Notes: a model not told the origin generated them from the letters alone. DNA of 64,000 nt from Bacillota bacterium (GCA_009711705.1 VENG01000042.1:1-64000); one strand, 5' to 3'; shown: positions 6,618 through 15,941, numbered from the stretch's first letter. Made by a program: numbers and translations.

Positions 6618-9458
6618 TTGAGTATCCAGGAGATCAGAATAAAAAATATTGCTGAACTTCCCGAGGTAAAAGGCAACGAAATACTATATGAAATACAAAA
6701 TTCTCTTCGTGTGGAGAGTGTTACTGCGGTAAGAACCGCTCAGGTTTTTCGTTTTGAAGGTGTAACTGAAAAAGAAGCCAAAGTTTTAGCAGAAGAACTG
6801 CTGGCTGAAAAAATATTTCAGGAGTACACCTTAAACAGTCCAATTGTAAATAATTATGATTACATGATTGAAGTGGCCTACAAGCCGGGAGTTATGAACC
6901 CTGAGGCAGCATCATTGATGAAAGCTGCCCGGGACCTGGACATAAATACCCTGCAGGCTGCTGATTCCAGTGTGGAATATTTCTTTATTGGTTCTGGTAT
7001 TACAAGGTCTGAGATTGATCTGATTACCAAACGCCTGCTGGTTAACGACACCGTCGAACATGTTATTACAGAAAAGCCTCAGACCCTGGTTATCGGAGGA
7101 GCGCCGGGGGAAACCGAGGTCATTCCCTTGCGTGGCATGACAGAAAATGAGATGGTCAGGCTAAGCAAGGACCGTCTGTTCTTAAATCTGGATGAAATGA
7201 AAATCATCCGGTCATATTTTAATGACATTAACCGGGATCCTACTGACTGTGAACTGGAAACCATAGCCCAAACGTGGTCTGAACACTGTGTGCACAAAAC
7301 CTTTAAAGCTAAATTAATTGTTGACGGGCAGGAAAAGGAGCCCCTAATGAAACGTCTGCAGCAAGCCACCAAAAGGGCAAGTCATCCATTGGTGCTATCT
7401 TCCTTTGTTGACAATTCCGGAGTTATGGATTTTTACGAAGGGTATGCTGTATGTGGTAAGGTGGAAACCCATAACTCTCCCTCAGCAATTGAACCGTATG
7501 GTGGAGCCATGACCGGCAGCGGTGGTGTTTTCCGGGACATCATGGGTACAGGCCAGGGGGCCAAAGTAGTCTCCTCCACCGATATGTTCTGTGTAGCTGA
7601 GCCCGGTTTGCCTTTCTCGGAGGTACCTAAAGGATGCTTACATCCTAATTACCTTTTACGGCGTGTTGTAGCCGGTGTAAAGGATTACGGTAACCGGATG
7701 GGTATACCCACCAATAACGGCTCAGTGCACTTTCACCGTGATTTCCGGGCTAAACCCTCCATCATTGTTGGCGCCTACGGAATTTTGCCCGCGGATAAAT
7801 GTACCAAAGGAGAGCCGCAAACAGGGGATCTCGCTATTGCTGTAGGTGGCCGGACCGGGAGGGACGGCATTCACGGGGCTACTTTTTCCAGCGGGGAAAT
7901 GACCCACCGTACAATTTCGGTTAACTCTAGTGCAGTTCAGATCGGTCACCCTATTGAAGAAAAAAGGATGAGCGATGCACTGCTGCAAGCCAGGGACAAG
8001 GATTTAATACGGGCTATCACCGACTGTGGTGCAGGTGGATTTAGCTCCGCGCTGGGCGAAATGGGCGAAAATATTGGCGTTGAAGTTTGGCTGGATAAAA
8101 TGCCATTGAAATATCCAGGCCTAGCTCCTTGGGAAATATGGCAATCGGAAAGCCAAGAGCGAATGGTAGTGGCCATTGCCCCGCACAATCTGGAGCAGCT
8201 GGTGGAAATATGCAAAGAATATAATGTAGAGGCTACGGTGATTGGGAAATTTACCGGCAATAAACGCCTGGAGGTCTGGTACGAAAAGGAAATTGTCTGC
8301 AATTTGGACATGGAATTTCTGCATAACGGCCTGCCTCAACGTATCATGACAGGATCCTGGCAACCGGAGACATTGGATGAGCCCGCTGATAAACAGCCAG
8401 TCAATTGGGCTACTACCTATAAAAATATAATGGCTAACTTAAACGTGTGTTCCAAAGAGCCTATTGTGAGGCTTTATGACCACGGAGTACAAAGTGGTAG
8501 TGCGCTGCCACCGTTTAGTGGAGTTGCTTTTGATGCCCCCAACGATGCCTCGGTAGTAACGCCTGTGCTGGGTAAAAATTACGGGCTGATTATCAGCCAT
8601 GGTTTAAACCCCGTACTGAACAAGATCGATCCTTATTACGGAAGCTTATGGGCCTCTGCCGAAGCCGTTTCCAATGCCATAGCGTCAGGAGTAAATCCTA
8701 AGGATATCTGCTTAATTGATAATTTTATTTGGCCATTCCCGGATGAAGAAGCACTGGGTGCTTTAGATATGGCAGTTGATGCCTGTACCGATTTTGTGCA
8801 GGCCACAGGAATGCCTTTTATTTCCGGTAAGGACAGCTTGAGCAGCACCTACCGGTCACAACAGGGCGAAGTTATAAAAATTCCACCGGTTCTATGCGTT
8901 TCAGCATTTGGCCGCCTGGAAGACGTTACTAATACTGTATCTACCGATTTCAAAGTAGTCGGCAGCCAAATTATACTGGTGGGATATCGGGATACCTCTC
9001 AAATGGGCGGTTCCACGTATTTTGAGTTGCTGGGTGCGCTAGGTAATAATTTGCCCAAGTTAGACCCGAGTAAACTATCCCAAGTCTGGCAGTCCATTTA
9101 TACCAATGTTCAGGATGACAGCCTTTTAGCCTGCCATGACATAAGTGAAGGCGGACTGGCCGCCTGCCTGGCTGAAATGTGCTTTGGGGGAGACTTAGGG
9201 GCTAAAATAGATATTCCTGCGGCGCAGCGGGCTGATTACTTTATGTTTAATGAAACAGCCGGCTGTTTCCTAACCGAGATACCGGCAAACATTGACCCTA
9301 GTCAGTTATTTAAGGATATCCCTTATATTAAACTAGGGGTAACAGATGCCCGCCCCTACATTACTATCACCCATGGAGATAAGGAATTGTTGGACGTGAG
9401 TATAAACGAATTAAAAGCCTCCTGGCAGAAACCTATGAGGGAGGTGTTTGGCGGTTGA
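6618..9458 (+). CDS. purL: Phosphoribosylformylglycinamidine synthase, PurS-like domain plus PurL
   Basis: This enzyme converts FGAR, ATP and glutamine-derived ammonia to FGAM in purine synthesis. It has about 946 residues. The first roughly 170 residues look like two PurS-like modules, followed by the PurL catalytic part with WSEHCVHKTFKAK, ETHNSPSAIEPYGGA, GGRTGRDGIHGATFSS and DCGAGGFSSALGEMGE. It lacks the glutaminase domain, which is supplied by purQ next door. TTG at 6618 was chosen because GGAGGTGA lies just before it; an upstream in-frame start would add about 45 residues that look unlike the family. Its stop overlaps the purQ start. Confidence 0.95.
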   Translation: MSIQEIRIKNIAELPEVKGNEILYEIQNSLRVESVTAVRTAQVFRFEGVTEKEAKVLAEELLAEKIFQEYTLNSPIVNNYDYMIEVAYKPGVMNPEAASLMKAARDLDINTLQAADSSVEYFFIGSGITRSEIDLITKRLLVNDTVEHVITEKPQTLVIGGAPGETEVIPLRGMTENEMVRLSKDRLFLNLDEMKIIRSYFNDINRDPTDCELETIAQTWSEHCVHKTFKAKLIVDGQEKEPLMKRLQQATKRASHPLVLSSFVDNSGVMDFYEGYAVCGKVETHNSPSAIEPYGGAMTGSGGVFRDIMGTGQGAKVVSSTDMFCVAEPGLPFSEVPKGCLHPNYLLRRVVAGVKDYGNRMGIPTNNGSVHFHRDFRAKPSIIVGAYGILPADKCTKGEPQTGDLAIAVGGRTGRDGIHGATFSSGEMTHRTISVNSSAVQIGHPIEEKRMSDALLQARDKDLIRAITDCGAGGFSSALGEMGENIGVEVWLDKMPLKYPGLAPWEIWQSESQERMVVAIAPHNLEQLVEICKEYNVEATVIGKFTGNKRLEVWYEKEIVCNLDMEFLHNGLPQRIMTGSWQPETLDEPADKQPVNWATTYKNIMANLNVCSKEPIVRLYDHGVQSGSALPPFSGVAFDAPNDASVVTPVLGKNYGLIISHGLNPVLNKIDPYYGSLWASAEAVSNAIASGVNPKDICLIDNFIWPFPDEEALGALDMAVDACTDFVQATGMPFISGKDSLSSTYRSQQGEVIKIPPVLCVSAFGRLEDVTNTVSTDFKVVGSQIILVGYRDTSQMGGSTYFELLGALGNNLPKLDPSKLSQVWQSIYTNVQDDSLLACHDISEGGLAACLAEMCFGGDLGAKIDIPAAQRADYFMFNETAGCFLTEIPANIDPSQLFKDIPYIKLGVTDARPYITITHGDKELLDVSINELKASWQKPMREVFGG

Positions 9459-10228
9459 AACCTAACGTCTGCATTTTAAGAACCGACGGTACCAACTGTG
9501 ACGTTGAAACTATGTATGCCATAGAAAAAGCAGGGGGACGTGGGCAACTGACTCACGTGAACCAACTGCGCACCGGCACGGTAAACTTATTGGACTTTCA
9601 AATGTTGATATTACCGGGAGGATTCACATACGGGGATGATGTTCATTCCGGTAAAATACTGGCCGTTGAATTATCTTCCTTCTTAAAGGAAAAAATGCTG
9701 GAGTTTGTTCAACATGGTAAATTAGTGCTGGGAATCTGCAATGGATTCCAAGTGCTGGTTAGGACAGGGATCTTACCCGGCGGCACCCCGGGGGACATCA
9801 CTGCAACCCTCATGAATAATGACAGCGGGCGTTTTGAGTGCCGCTGGGTAGATATGAAAGTGGAAACATCAAATTGCATCTTTACCCGTGGTATGGATGG
9901 CTCTGTTGTAAACTACCAGTCCGCACACGGGGAAGGTAAGTTTTACACCGACAAGGATACTCTCAGCCGGCTGGAAAGTAACGGGCAGGTAGTATTCAGA
10001 TATTGTAGTTCTGAAGGTAGCCCTACTTCCTCATACCCTGCCAATCCCAACGGATCGCTTAACGCTGTTGCCGGGATCACAGATCCCACCGGCAGGATTT
10101 TGGGGTTGATGCCTCACCCGGAAAGATTTGTTGAACCGTACCAGCATCCTAATTGGCGCCGCCAAAAGTTGAGGCCGCACGGGCTGACCATTTTTGAAAA
10201 CGCCATTAGTTATGCGCAGCAAATGTAG
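9455..10228 (+). CDS. purQ: FGAM synthase glutaminase subunit
   Basis: This is a 257-residue class I glutamine amidotransferase that feeds ammonia to PurL. It shows the oxyanion strand LILPGGFTYGDD, the nucleophile elbow LGICNGFQVL with the catalytic Cys, and the C-terminal catalytic pair in GLMPHPERF. It begins at a TTG overlapping the purL stop (TTGA), so translation is coupled. It is longer than the short Bacillus PurQ and resembles the longer form found with split PurL in clostridia. Confidence 0.95.
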   Translation: MKPNVCILRTDGTNCDVETMYAIEKAGGRGQLTHVNQLRTGTVNLLDFQMLILPGGFTYGDDVHSGKILAVELSSFLKEKMLEFVQHGKLVLGICNGFQVLVRTGILPGGTPGDITATLMNNDSGRFECRWVDMKVETSNCIFTRGMDGSVVNYQSAHGEGKFYTDKDTLSRLESNGQVVFRYCSSEGSPTSSYPANPNGSLNAVAGITDPTGRILGLMPHPERFVEPYQHPNWRRQKLRPHGLTIFENAISYAQQM

Positions 10229-10244
10229 AAATGAGTTGATTTAT

Positions 10245-10700
10245 GTGTTTCTTCGTAAAGCAAAAATAACTGATATCGAAACTATTCACGGTTTCATTAC
10301 TCACTATGCTGATCTTGGACTCATGTTGCCCAGGTCCAGGTCTTCTCTTTACGAGGCAATCAGGGAATTTACCGTGGTGGAAGATAAAGATAAAATTGTT
10401 GGAGCAGGTTCACTGCACATCATTTGGGAGGATTTAGCGGAAATCCGTGGGCTGGTCATCGACCCTGACCATCAAAAACAGGGGCTGGGAAAAATGCTTG
10501 TAACGTCCTTTCTGGCAGAAGCTGATCAACTAGAGATTCCCAGGGTATTTGCGCTTACCTATCAGGATCCGTTCTTTCAAAGATGCGGTTTTAAACTAGT
10601 TGATAAAGAAGACTTGCCCCAAAAGGTCTGGAAAGATTGTATAGACTGTCCCAAGTTTCCTAAATGTGAAGAGGTTGCCGTTATTAAAACCTTGAAATAG
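10245..10700 (+). CDS. GNAT acetyltransferase, ArgA-like
   Basis: This is a roughly 151-residue GNAT-fold acetyltransferase resembling the stand-alone N-acetylglutamate synthase-like proteins (COG1246) of clostridia. The acetyl-CoA motif appears as VIDPDHQKQGLGKMLV, followed by VFALTYQDPFFQRCGF. The C-terminal part holds CIDCPKFPKC, a cysteine pattern common in this subgroup. If the function holds, it starts arginine synthesis by acetylating glutamate. The start is uncertain: GTG at 10245 fits the family N-terminus (FLRKAKITDIE), but the RBS is weak and upstream TTG codons exist. It follows purQ by 16 bases and is probably read from the same transcript. Confidence 0.8.
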   Translation: MFLRKAKITDIETIHGFITHYADLGLMLPRSRSSLYEAIREFTVVEDKDKIVGAGSLHIIWEDLAEIRGLVIDPDHQKQGLGKMLVTSFLAEADQLEIPRVFALTYQDPFFQRCGFKLVDKEDLPQKVWKDCIDCPKFPKCEEVAVIKTLK

Positions 10701-10707
10701 TTTTTGT

Positions 10708-10739
10708 AAATAGTGCCCTACGGCACTATTTTCTTTTTA
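10708..10739 (+). terminator. Rho-independent terminator after purLQ-acetyltransferase
   Basis: A perfect 10-bp stem (10708-10717 with 10722-10731) closes a CTAC loop and is followed by a T-rich run to 10739. Confidence 0.9.
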
Positions 10740-10813
10740 TGTGTATATTGTTATTTCCTGCTGGTGATATTTGTATTAAGTAAATAGTATTAATCAGGGG
10801 GAGGAATTTAATA

Positions 10814-11566
10814 ATGGCCAAACCGGTAATGCCAAAATGCTGGCGGGAAGAAACCAAGCCCCATAAGTTTTGCCCGGGATGCGGGCATGGCTTAGTTTTA
10901 AAGGCCTTGGGGGAGGCAATAGATGAATTGGGAATCCAGGGCAGGACAGTTTTCGGCTGTGATATTGGGTGTTCCCTTTTATCTTGGGATTTTTTTAATA
11001 TAGACAGCGTTCAGACTCACCACGGTCGGACCACTCCGGTAATTACCGGTATAAAAAGAGCAAACCCGGAACTTATTACCATTGCTTATATGGGTGACGG
11101 TGGCGGATATGCCATAGGATCACAGCACCTGGTGAATGCCGCTGCCCGTAACGAGCGAATCACGGTTATTTTGGCCAATAATACCAACTACGCCATGACC
11201 GGTGGTCAAATGGCCCCTACAACCATGCCGGAACAAAAAACTGAGACCAGTCCTTACGGCCGTGACCCCGTGACTACAGGGTACCCCATGCAGGGACCGG
11301 AAATGGTTGGTGCCATAACTCGCGAAGGTGCTTATGTCGCCCGCGGAACTATTGCCAACCTGCGACAATTGAAATCATATTGCAAAAAGGCTTTACAAAA
11401 CCAGATAGACGGTAACGGGTTTTCCTTTATCGAAGCTCTGTCTTCATGCCCTACCAATTGGAGGATGAACGCCGAAGATACGTGGAAATTCATTGAGGAA
11501 ACAATGCCGCAGTACTTTAAAATAGGAGAGGTTAAAACGCCCGGCCAAGAACAAAATGCAAGTTAA
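10814..11566 (+). CDS. 2-oxoacid:ferredoxin oxidoreductase, beta (TPP) subunit
   Basis: This 250-residue protein is the thiamine-diphosphate-binding subunit of a 2-oxoacid:ferredoxin oxidoreductase, which oxidatively decarboxylates a 2-oxoacid to an acyl-CoA with ferredoxin reduction. It shows the N-terminal KFCPGCGHG, the TPP/Mg motif MGDGGGYAIGSQHLVNAAARN, and NNTNYAMTGGQMAPTT. The GGGGGAGG-type RBS lies about nine bases before the ATG. The enzyme normally needs alpha and gamma subunits, but both sides here are closed by terminators and no partner gene is near. It may complete a complex encoded elsewhere. The substrate (2-oxoglutarate, branched-chain or other) cannot be told from the sequence. 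Confidence 0.88.
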   Translation: MAKPVMPKCWREETKPHKFCPGCGHGLVLKALGEAIDELGIQGRTVFGCDIGCSLLSWDFFNIDSVQTHHGRTTPVITGIKRANPELITIAYMGDGGGYAIGSQHLVNAAARNERITVILANNTNYAMTGGQMAPTTMPEQKTETSPYGRDPVTTGYPMQGPEMVGAITREGAYVARGTIANLRQLKSYCKKALQNQIDGNGFSFIEALSSCPTNWRMNAEDTWKFIEETMPQYFKIGEVKTPGQEQNAS

Positions 11567-11636
11567 AGACTAAAAATGTCCGGCAACCCCAGCTTGGGTA
11601 TTTATAATAGCTGATTATTCTATACTTTGAAGCATT

Positions 11637-11676
11637 AAAAAGCGTGCTAAGGGAATCTTATTTAGTGCGCTTTTTT
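11637..11676 (+). terminator. Rho-independent terminator after the OFOR beta gene
   Basis: An A-rich stem beginning near 11637 pairs with 11661-11675, including two G-U pairs, across the loop around GGGAATCTTA. Six T residues follow. Confidence 0.8.
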
Positions 11677-11748
11677 AAAAGTTCATGTTTTGGGCAATAA
11701 TTCCTATTGAGAAGAAATATCTGAATCAATGGGAGGGGTCTTAGATAT

Positions 11749-12708
11749 ATGATTAAAAAGTTCTTTAACCTGGGGTTCAGGTCATGGAGAGACCGCAAGC
11801 TAAAGGGTACTTATTTACGCTACTACATTGAGAACCCTCAAGACGATAGAAATATACTGGCCAGGTGGTTTGACTTTTTTGGAATTCTGCTGGTTTTCTG
11901 GGCCTTAAGTTTTATATTGCTGGCCAGTATTACTAAAACGCAAAAGGCCCTTTTACTCTCAGCCATGGTGCTATTAGTAGGACTTTTGATTACCGACATC
12001 TTTAAACGTAGACAACTGCGAAAAAATATTCTCAATACCCACAGGCGATTGGCAAGAGAAAGTTATGTGGATGAAATCACCCGTATGGAGGACGATGAAT
12101 TTCATAGTTTTGCAACTGACTTGCTGCAAAAATACAGAATTAAGTTCTCTAATCAGCCGATACAATCAGATGGTCAGGCAGTAGCTGGAACTTTCGATCA
12201 GGAGCCGATTTTGATTAAATTTCTACCCGCGGGTACATCAATACCCCCAAGTAGTTGGGAAAAAGTTGCAAATAAAATTTCTAAGCAAAATTATACAGCA
12301 GGAATCATAGTGACTAAAGGAAAAGTAACCGGCGAAATGCAGCAAAGCATAGAACTGTACCGGCAGCGGGTGCATATTGAAATTCTTGACAAAAACAGAC
12401 TGGCCAAATTGGCCGCGCATATTGATCACCCGGCATCAGTTTCTTTGCCTGAAGAATTCTCTCGACTGAAACAGTATCAGGAGAAAGCAAAAAAAAGGTC
12501 CCTGAGAAAGGAACTTATTGGCACCAGGCAACAAACGAAAGGCTATGCCTTTTTAGCCGGATTATTATTTATACTGTTTGCCTTCCTGGAGAGCAGTGCC
12601 CTGATAAGCTTGACTTACCTGGTTTTCGCCATGCTTAACACTGCTCTGGCAGCTACTTCATTGATTATGGAACGGAGTAAGAAGCAAGTGCAATTGTTAA
12701 GGCCCTAA
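11749..12708 (+). CDS. Membrane protein with Mrr-like restriction endonuclease-fold domain
   Basis: The product has 319 residues. Two membrane segments lie near residues 42-86 and two more near residues 262-305, flanking a soluble middle part. That part (starting around DEITRMEDDEFHSFATDLLQ) resembles the Mrr/restriction-endonuclease fold, with a PILIKFLPAG strand and YTAGIIVTKGKVTGEM. The usual acidic plus QxK catalytic signature is not clearly preserved: only EPILIK is visible. It may therefore bind or sense nucleic acid rather than cut it. The RBS GGGAGGGG at 11732-11739 supports the ATG. It is a single-gene unit between two terminators. Function unknown. Confidence 0.6.
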   Translation: MIKKFFNLGFRSWRDRKLKGTYLRYYIENPQDDRNILARWFDFFGILLVFWALSFILLASITKTQKALLLSAMVLLVGLLITDIFKRRQLRKNILNTHRRLARESYVDEITRMEDDEFHSFATDLLQKYRIKFSNQPIQSDGQAVAGTFDQEPILIKFLPAGTSIPPSSWEKVANKISKQNYTAGIIVTKGKVTGEMQQSIELYRQRVHIEILDKNRLAKLAAHIDHPASVSLPEEFSRLKQYQEKAKKRSLRKELIGTRQQTKGYAFLAGLLFILFAFLESSALISLTYLVFAMLNTALAATSLIMERSKKQVQLLRP

Positions 12709-12736
12709 AATGCCACTATGGAGTGGCATTTTTTTT
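12707..12736 (+). terminator. Rho-independent terminator
   Basis: A perfect 11-bp stem (12707-12717 with 12722-12732) closes an ATGG loop and runs into T residues to 12736. Its first base pairs overlap the stop codon of the Mrr-like gene. Confidence 0.92.
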
Positions 12737-12866
12737 GCGGTTTAATGTATTCTACTTCATATTAAGATATAAGAATATGACACGGGTTTATATTATCTGA
12801 AATTTATGATATATTGAAAACTGTCACAGGAGTGTTTTGCAAATCCCAATAAGGAGTTGTGACAAG

Positions 12867-13388
12867 TTGAAATTAACCAATGAAGAAAAGACGGCCGCAA
12901 TAGAGACAAGTCTAAGAGTTTTATCTAATTATAATCAGGAAAAGGGAAGCCTTATTCCCACACTCCAGCAGATACAAAATGAGCTGGGATATGTACCATC
13001 TCCGGCCATGGAGGTTGTGGCGGAACATTTTAACGTTATGAAGGTCGATGTTTATAGTATAGTGACTTTCTACAACCAGTTCCGGCTAACACCTCCAGGC
13101 AAAAATCAGGTTAAAGTGTGCATGGGGACAGCCTGTCATATGAGAGGCGGAAATATTATTATGGATTCCTGGAAAAGGCGCCTGGAAATTGATTGTGGTG
13201 AAACAAGTGAAGACAGAGAGTTTAGTTTGGACAGGGTAGCCTGTGTTGGCTGTTGCACGCAAGCCCCGGTTACGCTCATTAACGATGAAATACACGCCAA
13301 GGTAACCCCGACCAGAGTTGAGGGGTTGTTATATGCTTACCAGTTAGATAAAGATAAAGAAAATAAAAAGGCAGGCGAGGATAATTGA
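12867..13388 (+). CDS. NuoE-like [2Fe-2S] thioredoxin-fold subunit
   Basis: This is the roughly 173-residue small diaphorase subunit found in complex I (NuoE) and in bifurcating hydrogenases and formate dehydrogenases (HydC type). The helical N-terminus is followed by the thioredoxin-like domain with four cluster cysteines in CMGTACHMRGG and RVACVGCCTQAP. TTG at 12867 was chosen because AAGGAG lies about ten bases upstream; a longer frame starts at 12837. It overlaps the NuoF-like gene by four bases and passes electrons between the flavin subunit and its partner. Confidence 0.92.
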   Translation: MKLTNEEKTAAIETSLRVLSNYNQEKGSLIPTLQQIQNELGYVPSPAMEVVAEHFNVMKVDVYSIVTFYNQFRLTPPGKNQVKVCMGTACHMRGGNIIMDSWKRRLEIDCGETSEDREFSLDRVACVGCCTQAPVTLINDEIHAKVTPTRVEGLLYAYQLDKDKENKKAGEDN

Positions 13389-15301
13389 GTAATAAATCAA
13401 CAGCAGCCGCTACAGCCTTTGAACAATTGAAGCAAAAAGCCGCAAGCACATGGAACACTCTCCGGGACAAGCCATTGATTATGGTGGGTGCTGCTACCTG
13501 TGGCCGGGCTGCCGGTGCCCAGAACATAACAAAAGTTATTAGAGATGAGTTAGCTAGTAGACAAATTGAGGCCACAGTTATTGAAGTGGGCTGTATGGGA
13601 CATTGTTACGCCGAACCCCTTGTCCTTATTCAAAAACCGGACAACCCGACAATTTGTTACGGCTACGTTTCAGAAGGCCTCGCTTCCATGTTGGTAAGAG
13701 AATTTATTGCCGGCGACGACCCGTGCATTGAATTTGCCCTGGCTGCTATGGAAGTAAATGACTTCATTCCCACCTTTGAGGATTTTCCTAGGGGAATGGT
13801 GGAAAAAAAGGTGGTTATGCAGCACTGCGGGATCATTGATCCTGAAAACATAGATCATTATATTGCCAACGGTGGCTACGAGGCGCTGGCTAAAGCAATT
13901 CATAAGTCAGGAGAAGAAGTGGTATCGGAAATTAAGACCTCAGGCCTTAGAGGTCGTGGTGGGGCTGGATTTCCTACCGGCGTTAAGTGGGAAACATGCC
14001 GTCAATTTAAAGAAGACGTGAAATATGTAATCTGCAACGCCGATGAGGGTGATCCGGGTGCGTTTATGGACCGTACCCTCCTGGAATCAAACCCCCATCA
14101 AGTGTTAGAAGGACTCGCCCTGGCAGCACATGCCGTTGGCGCATCAAAAGGCTACCTTTATATTCGTGCAGAATACCCCCTCGCTGTGGAAAGGATTGAA
14201 AAAGCTATAAACCAGGCAGAAGAGTCAGGGTTACTCGGTGAATCCATATTGGGCACCGATTTCAACCTCACTTTGGAGATTTTTCAAGGTTCAGGGGCTT
14301 TCGTTTGCGGAGAGGAAACGGCACTTATCGCATCCATGGAAGGAGAGCCGGGGATTCCCCGTCACCGCCCTCCATTTCCTGCTGAGGCTGGTCTGTGGGG
14401 TAAGCCCACCGTTATAAATAACGTCAAAACGCTTTCGTATATACCACACATAATTCGTAAAGGCGCAGACTGGTTCAGGGAGACCGGTACACCTGACAGT
14501 CCCGGCACCGCAGTTTTTGCTCTGGCCGGTAAAGTTATTAACACCGGTCTTGTCGAGGTCCCCATGGGAGTTACTTTGAGCCAGTTAGTTTATGACGTAG
14601 GCAGCGGCATTGACGGAGGAAAGCAATTTAAAGCTGTTCAAATTGGTGGGCCTTCGGGCGGCTGTTTGCCGGAGTCTTTCTTAGAAACTGCCATCGATTT
14701 TGATTCTCTGAATCAAGCCGGAGCCATGATGGGTTCGGGCGGAATGGTAGTGATGGATGAAGACGATTGCATGGTAGAAATTGCACGCTATTTCTTAGAC
14801 TTCACGCAGAATGAATCCTGTGGCAAGTGTACTTTCTGCCGGCTTGGTACTAAGCAAATGCTTGAAATTTTAGAGCGCATAACAAAAGGTGAAGGTGCCC
14901 TGGAAGACATTGACACACTCTTAAATCTAGCTAAAAACGTAAAAACAGGTTCCTTATGCAATCTGGGTAAAACAGCACCTAATCCCGTATTAAGCACTCT
15001 GAAACATTTTCGCAATGAATACGAGGCACATATTACTGAGGGACGTTGTCCCAGTTTGATGTGTTTAAATTTAATTGCTTATTACATTCTTCCCGATAAA
15101 TGCGAGCGTTCTTGTGACGCGTGTATCGGTTCATGTCCTGTAGAATCAATATTCTCCAATGAAGACAGGATAAAGGTTGTTGACCAGGAAAAGTGTGTGA
15201 AATGCAAAAGCTGCATGGACGCATGCCCACCACAATATAGCGCGGTAGTCAAACTTTCGCCGCCTGAACTGGTGCAGGAAAAGGAGAATGATAATGGGTA
15301 A
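13385..15301 (+). CDS. NuoF-like NAD(H)- and FMN-binding subunit with C-terminal ferredoxin domain
   Basis: This 638-residue subunit oxidises or reduces NAD(H) with bound FMN. It has an N-terminal thioredoxin-like [2Fe-2S] domain (VGAATCGRAAGA and VGCMGHCYAEP), a NuoF core with the nucleotide/FMN motifs SGLRGRGGAGFPTGVKWE and NADEGDPGAFMD, the [4Fe-4S] motif ESCGKCTFCRLGT, and a C-terminal 2x[4Fe-4S] ferredoxin (CDACIGSCP and CVKCKSCMDACP). This arrangement is that of HydB and NuoF-like subunits of electron-bifurcating enzymes rather than respiratory complex I. The TTG start overlaps the previous stop. Confidence 0.94.
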   Translation: MSNKSTAAATAFEQLKQKAASTWNTLRDKPLIMVGAATCGRAAGAQNITKVIRDELASRQIEATVIEVGCMGHCYAEPLVLIQKPDNPTICYGYVSEGLASMLVREFIAGDDPCIEFALAAMEVNDFIPTFEDFPRGMVEKKVVMQHCGIIDPENIDHYIANGGYEALAKAIHKSGEEVVSEIKTSGLRGRGGAGFPTGVKWETCRQFKEDVKYVICNADEGDPGAFMDRTLLESNPHQVLEGLALAAHAVGASKGYLYIRAEYPLAVERIEKAINQAEESGLLGESILGTDFNLTLEIFQGSGAFVCGEETALIASMEGEPGIPRHRPPFPAEAGLWGKPTVINNVKTLSYIPHIIRKGADWFRETGTPDSPGTAVFALAGKVINTGLVEVPMGVTLSQLVYDVGSGIDGGKQFKAVQIGGPSGGCLPESFLETAIDFDSLNQAGAMMGSGGMVVMDEDDCMVEIARYFLDFTQNESCGKCTFCRLGTKQMLEILERITKGEGALEDIDTLLNLAKNVKTGSLCNLGKTAPNPVLSTLKHFRNEYEAHITEGRCPSLMCLNLIAYYILPDKCERSCDACIGSCPVESIFSNEDRIKVVDQEKCVKCKSCMDACPPQYSAVVKLSPPELVQEKENDNG

Positions 15302-15941
15302 AAAAATAAACTTAACCATAGACGGTAAAAAAATTCAGGCCATGGAAGGTGATAAGATTTTATGGGCAGCTCTGGAAAACGACATATATATCCCTCACCT
15401 ATGTGCCATGAAGGAACAGCAGCAATCTCCCTTTGCCGGCTGTCGTCTTTGTTTCATAGAGATTGAGGGAAAACCCCGCCCTGTAGCCGCTTGCACAGAA
15501 CCTGCTTTAGAAGGTATGGTCGTTAATACCCGCAGCGAATCAATAGATAGACTAGTAGAAGCAGGATTTAATCTAATTATGTCAAATCACCACATTGACT
15601 GTAAAAACTGTGCCGCCAGTGGGGCATGCGAGTTACAGAAAATAGCAAAGGAAAGAAAGATAAGGTTAAAACCTAAAAAATTAGTCCAATTAGATATGAA
15701 CCTGCCCAAAGACCACAGCAAAGACTGTATAATATACGATCCCAATAAATGCGTCCTCTGTGGGCGATGCGTAACCGCCTGTCGCACGGAAGGAACCGCT
15801 GTTCTAGGTCTTGCCTACCGGGGGTTTGAACGCATGGTAACCACATTTGGGGACATTCCTCTAGGTGAAACAGAATGCAGCGGATGTGGTAGTTGCGCAA
15901 ATGTATGCCCGGCAGGCGCACTTATTCAAACTAATAAATAA
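15294..15941 (+). CDS. Short NuoG/HydA-like Fe-S subunit lacking a catalytic domain
   Basis: This roughly 215-residue protein carries only the N-terminal electron-transfer part of NuoG, HydA or FdhA. It has a plant-type [2Fe-2S] site (GCRLCFIE, ACTEP), a His/Cys [4Fe-4S] site (HHIDCKNCAASGACELQ) and two [4Fe-4S] ferredoxin motifs (CVLCGRCVTACR and CSGCGSCANVCP). It stops directly after these, with no H-cluster, molybdopterin or complex I domain. ATG at 15294 is preferred because AAGGAG lies seven bases upstream. A terminator follows, so no catalytic gene is co-transcribed downstream. Short HydA subunits of this kind are known in bifurcating [NiFe] hydrogenases; here the partner is unknown. 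Confidence 0.9.
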   Translation: MGKKINLTIDGKKIQAMEGDKILWAALENDIYIPHLCAMKEQQQSPFAGCRLCFIEIEGKPRPVAACTEPALEGMVVNTRSESIDRLVEAGFNLIMSNHHIDCKNCAASGACELQKIAKERKIRLKPKKLVQLDMNLPKDHSKDCIIYDPNKCVLCGRCVTACRTEGTAVLGLAYRGFERMVTTFGDIPLGETECSGCGSCANVCPAGALIQTNK

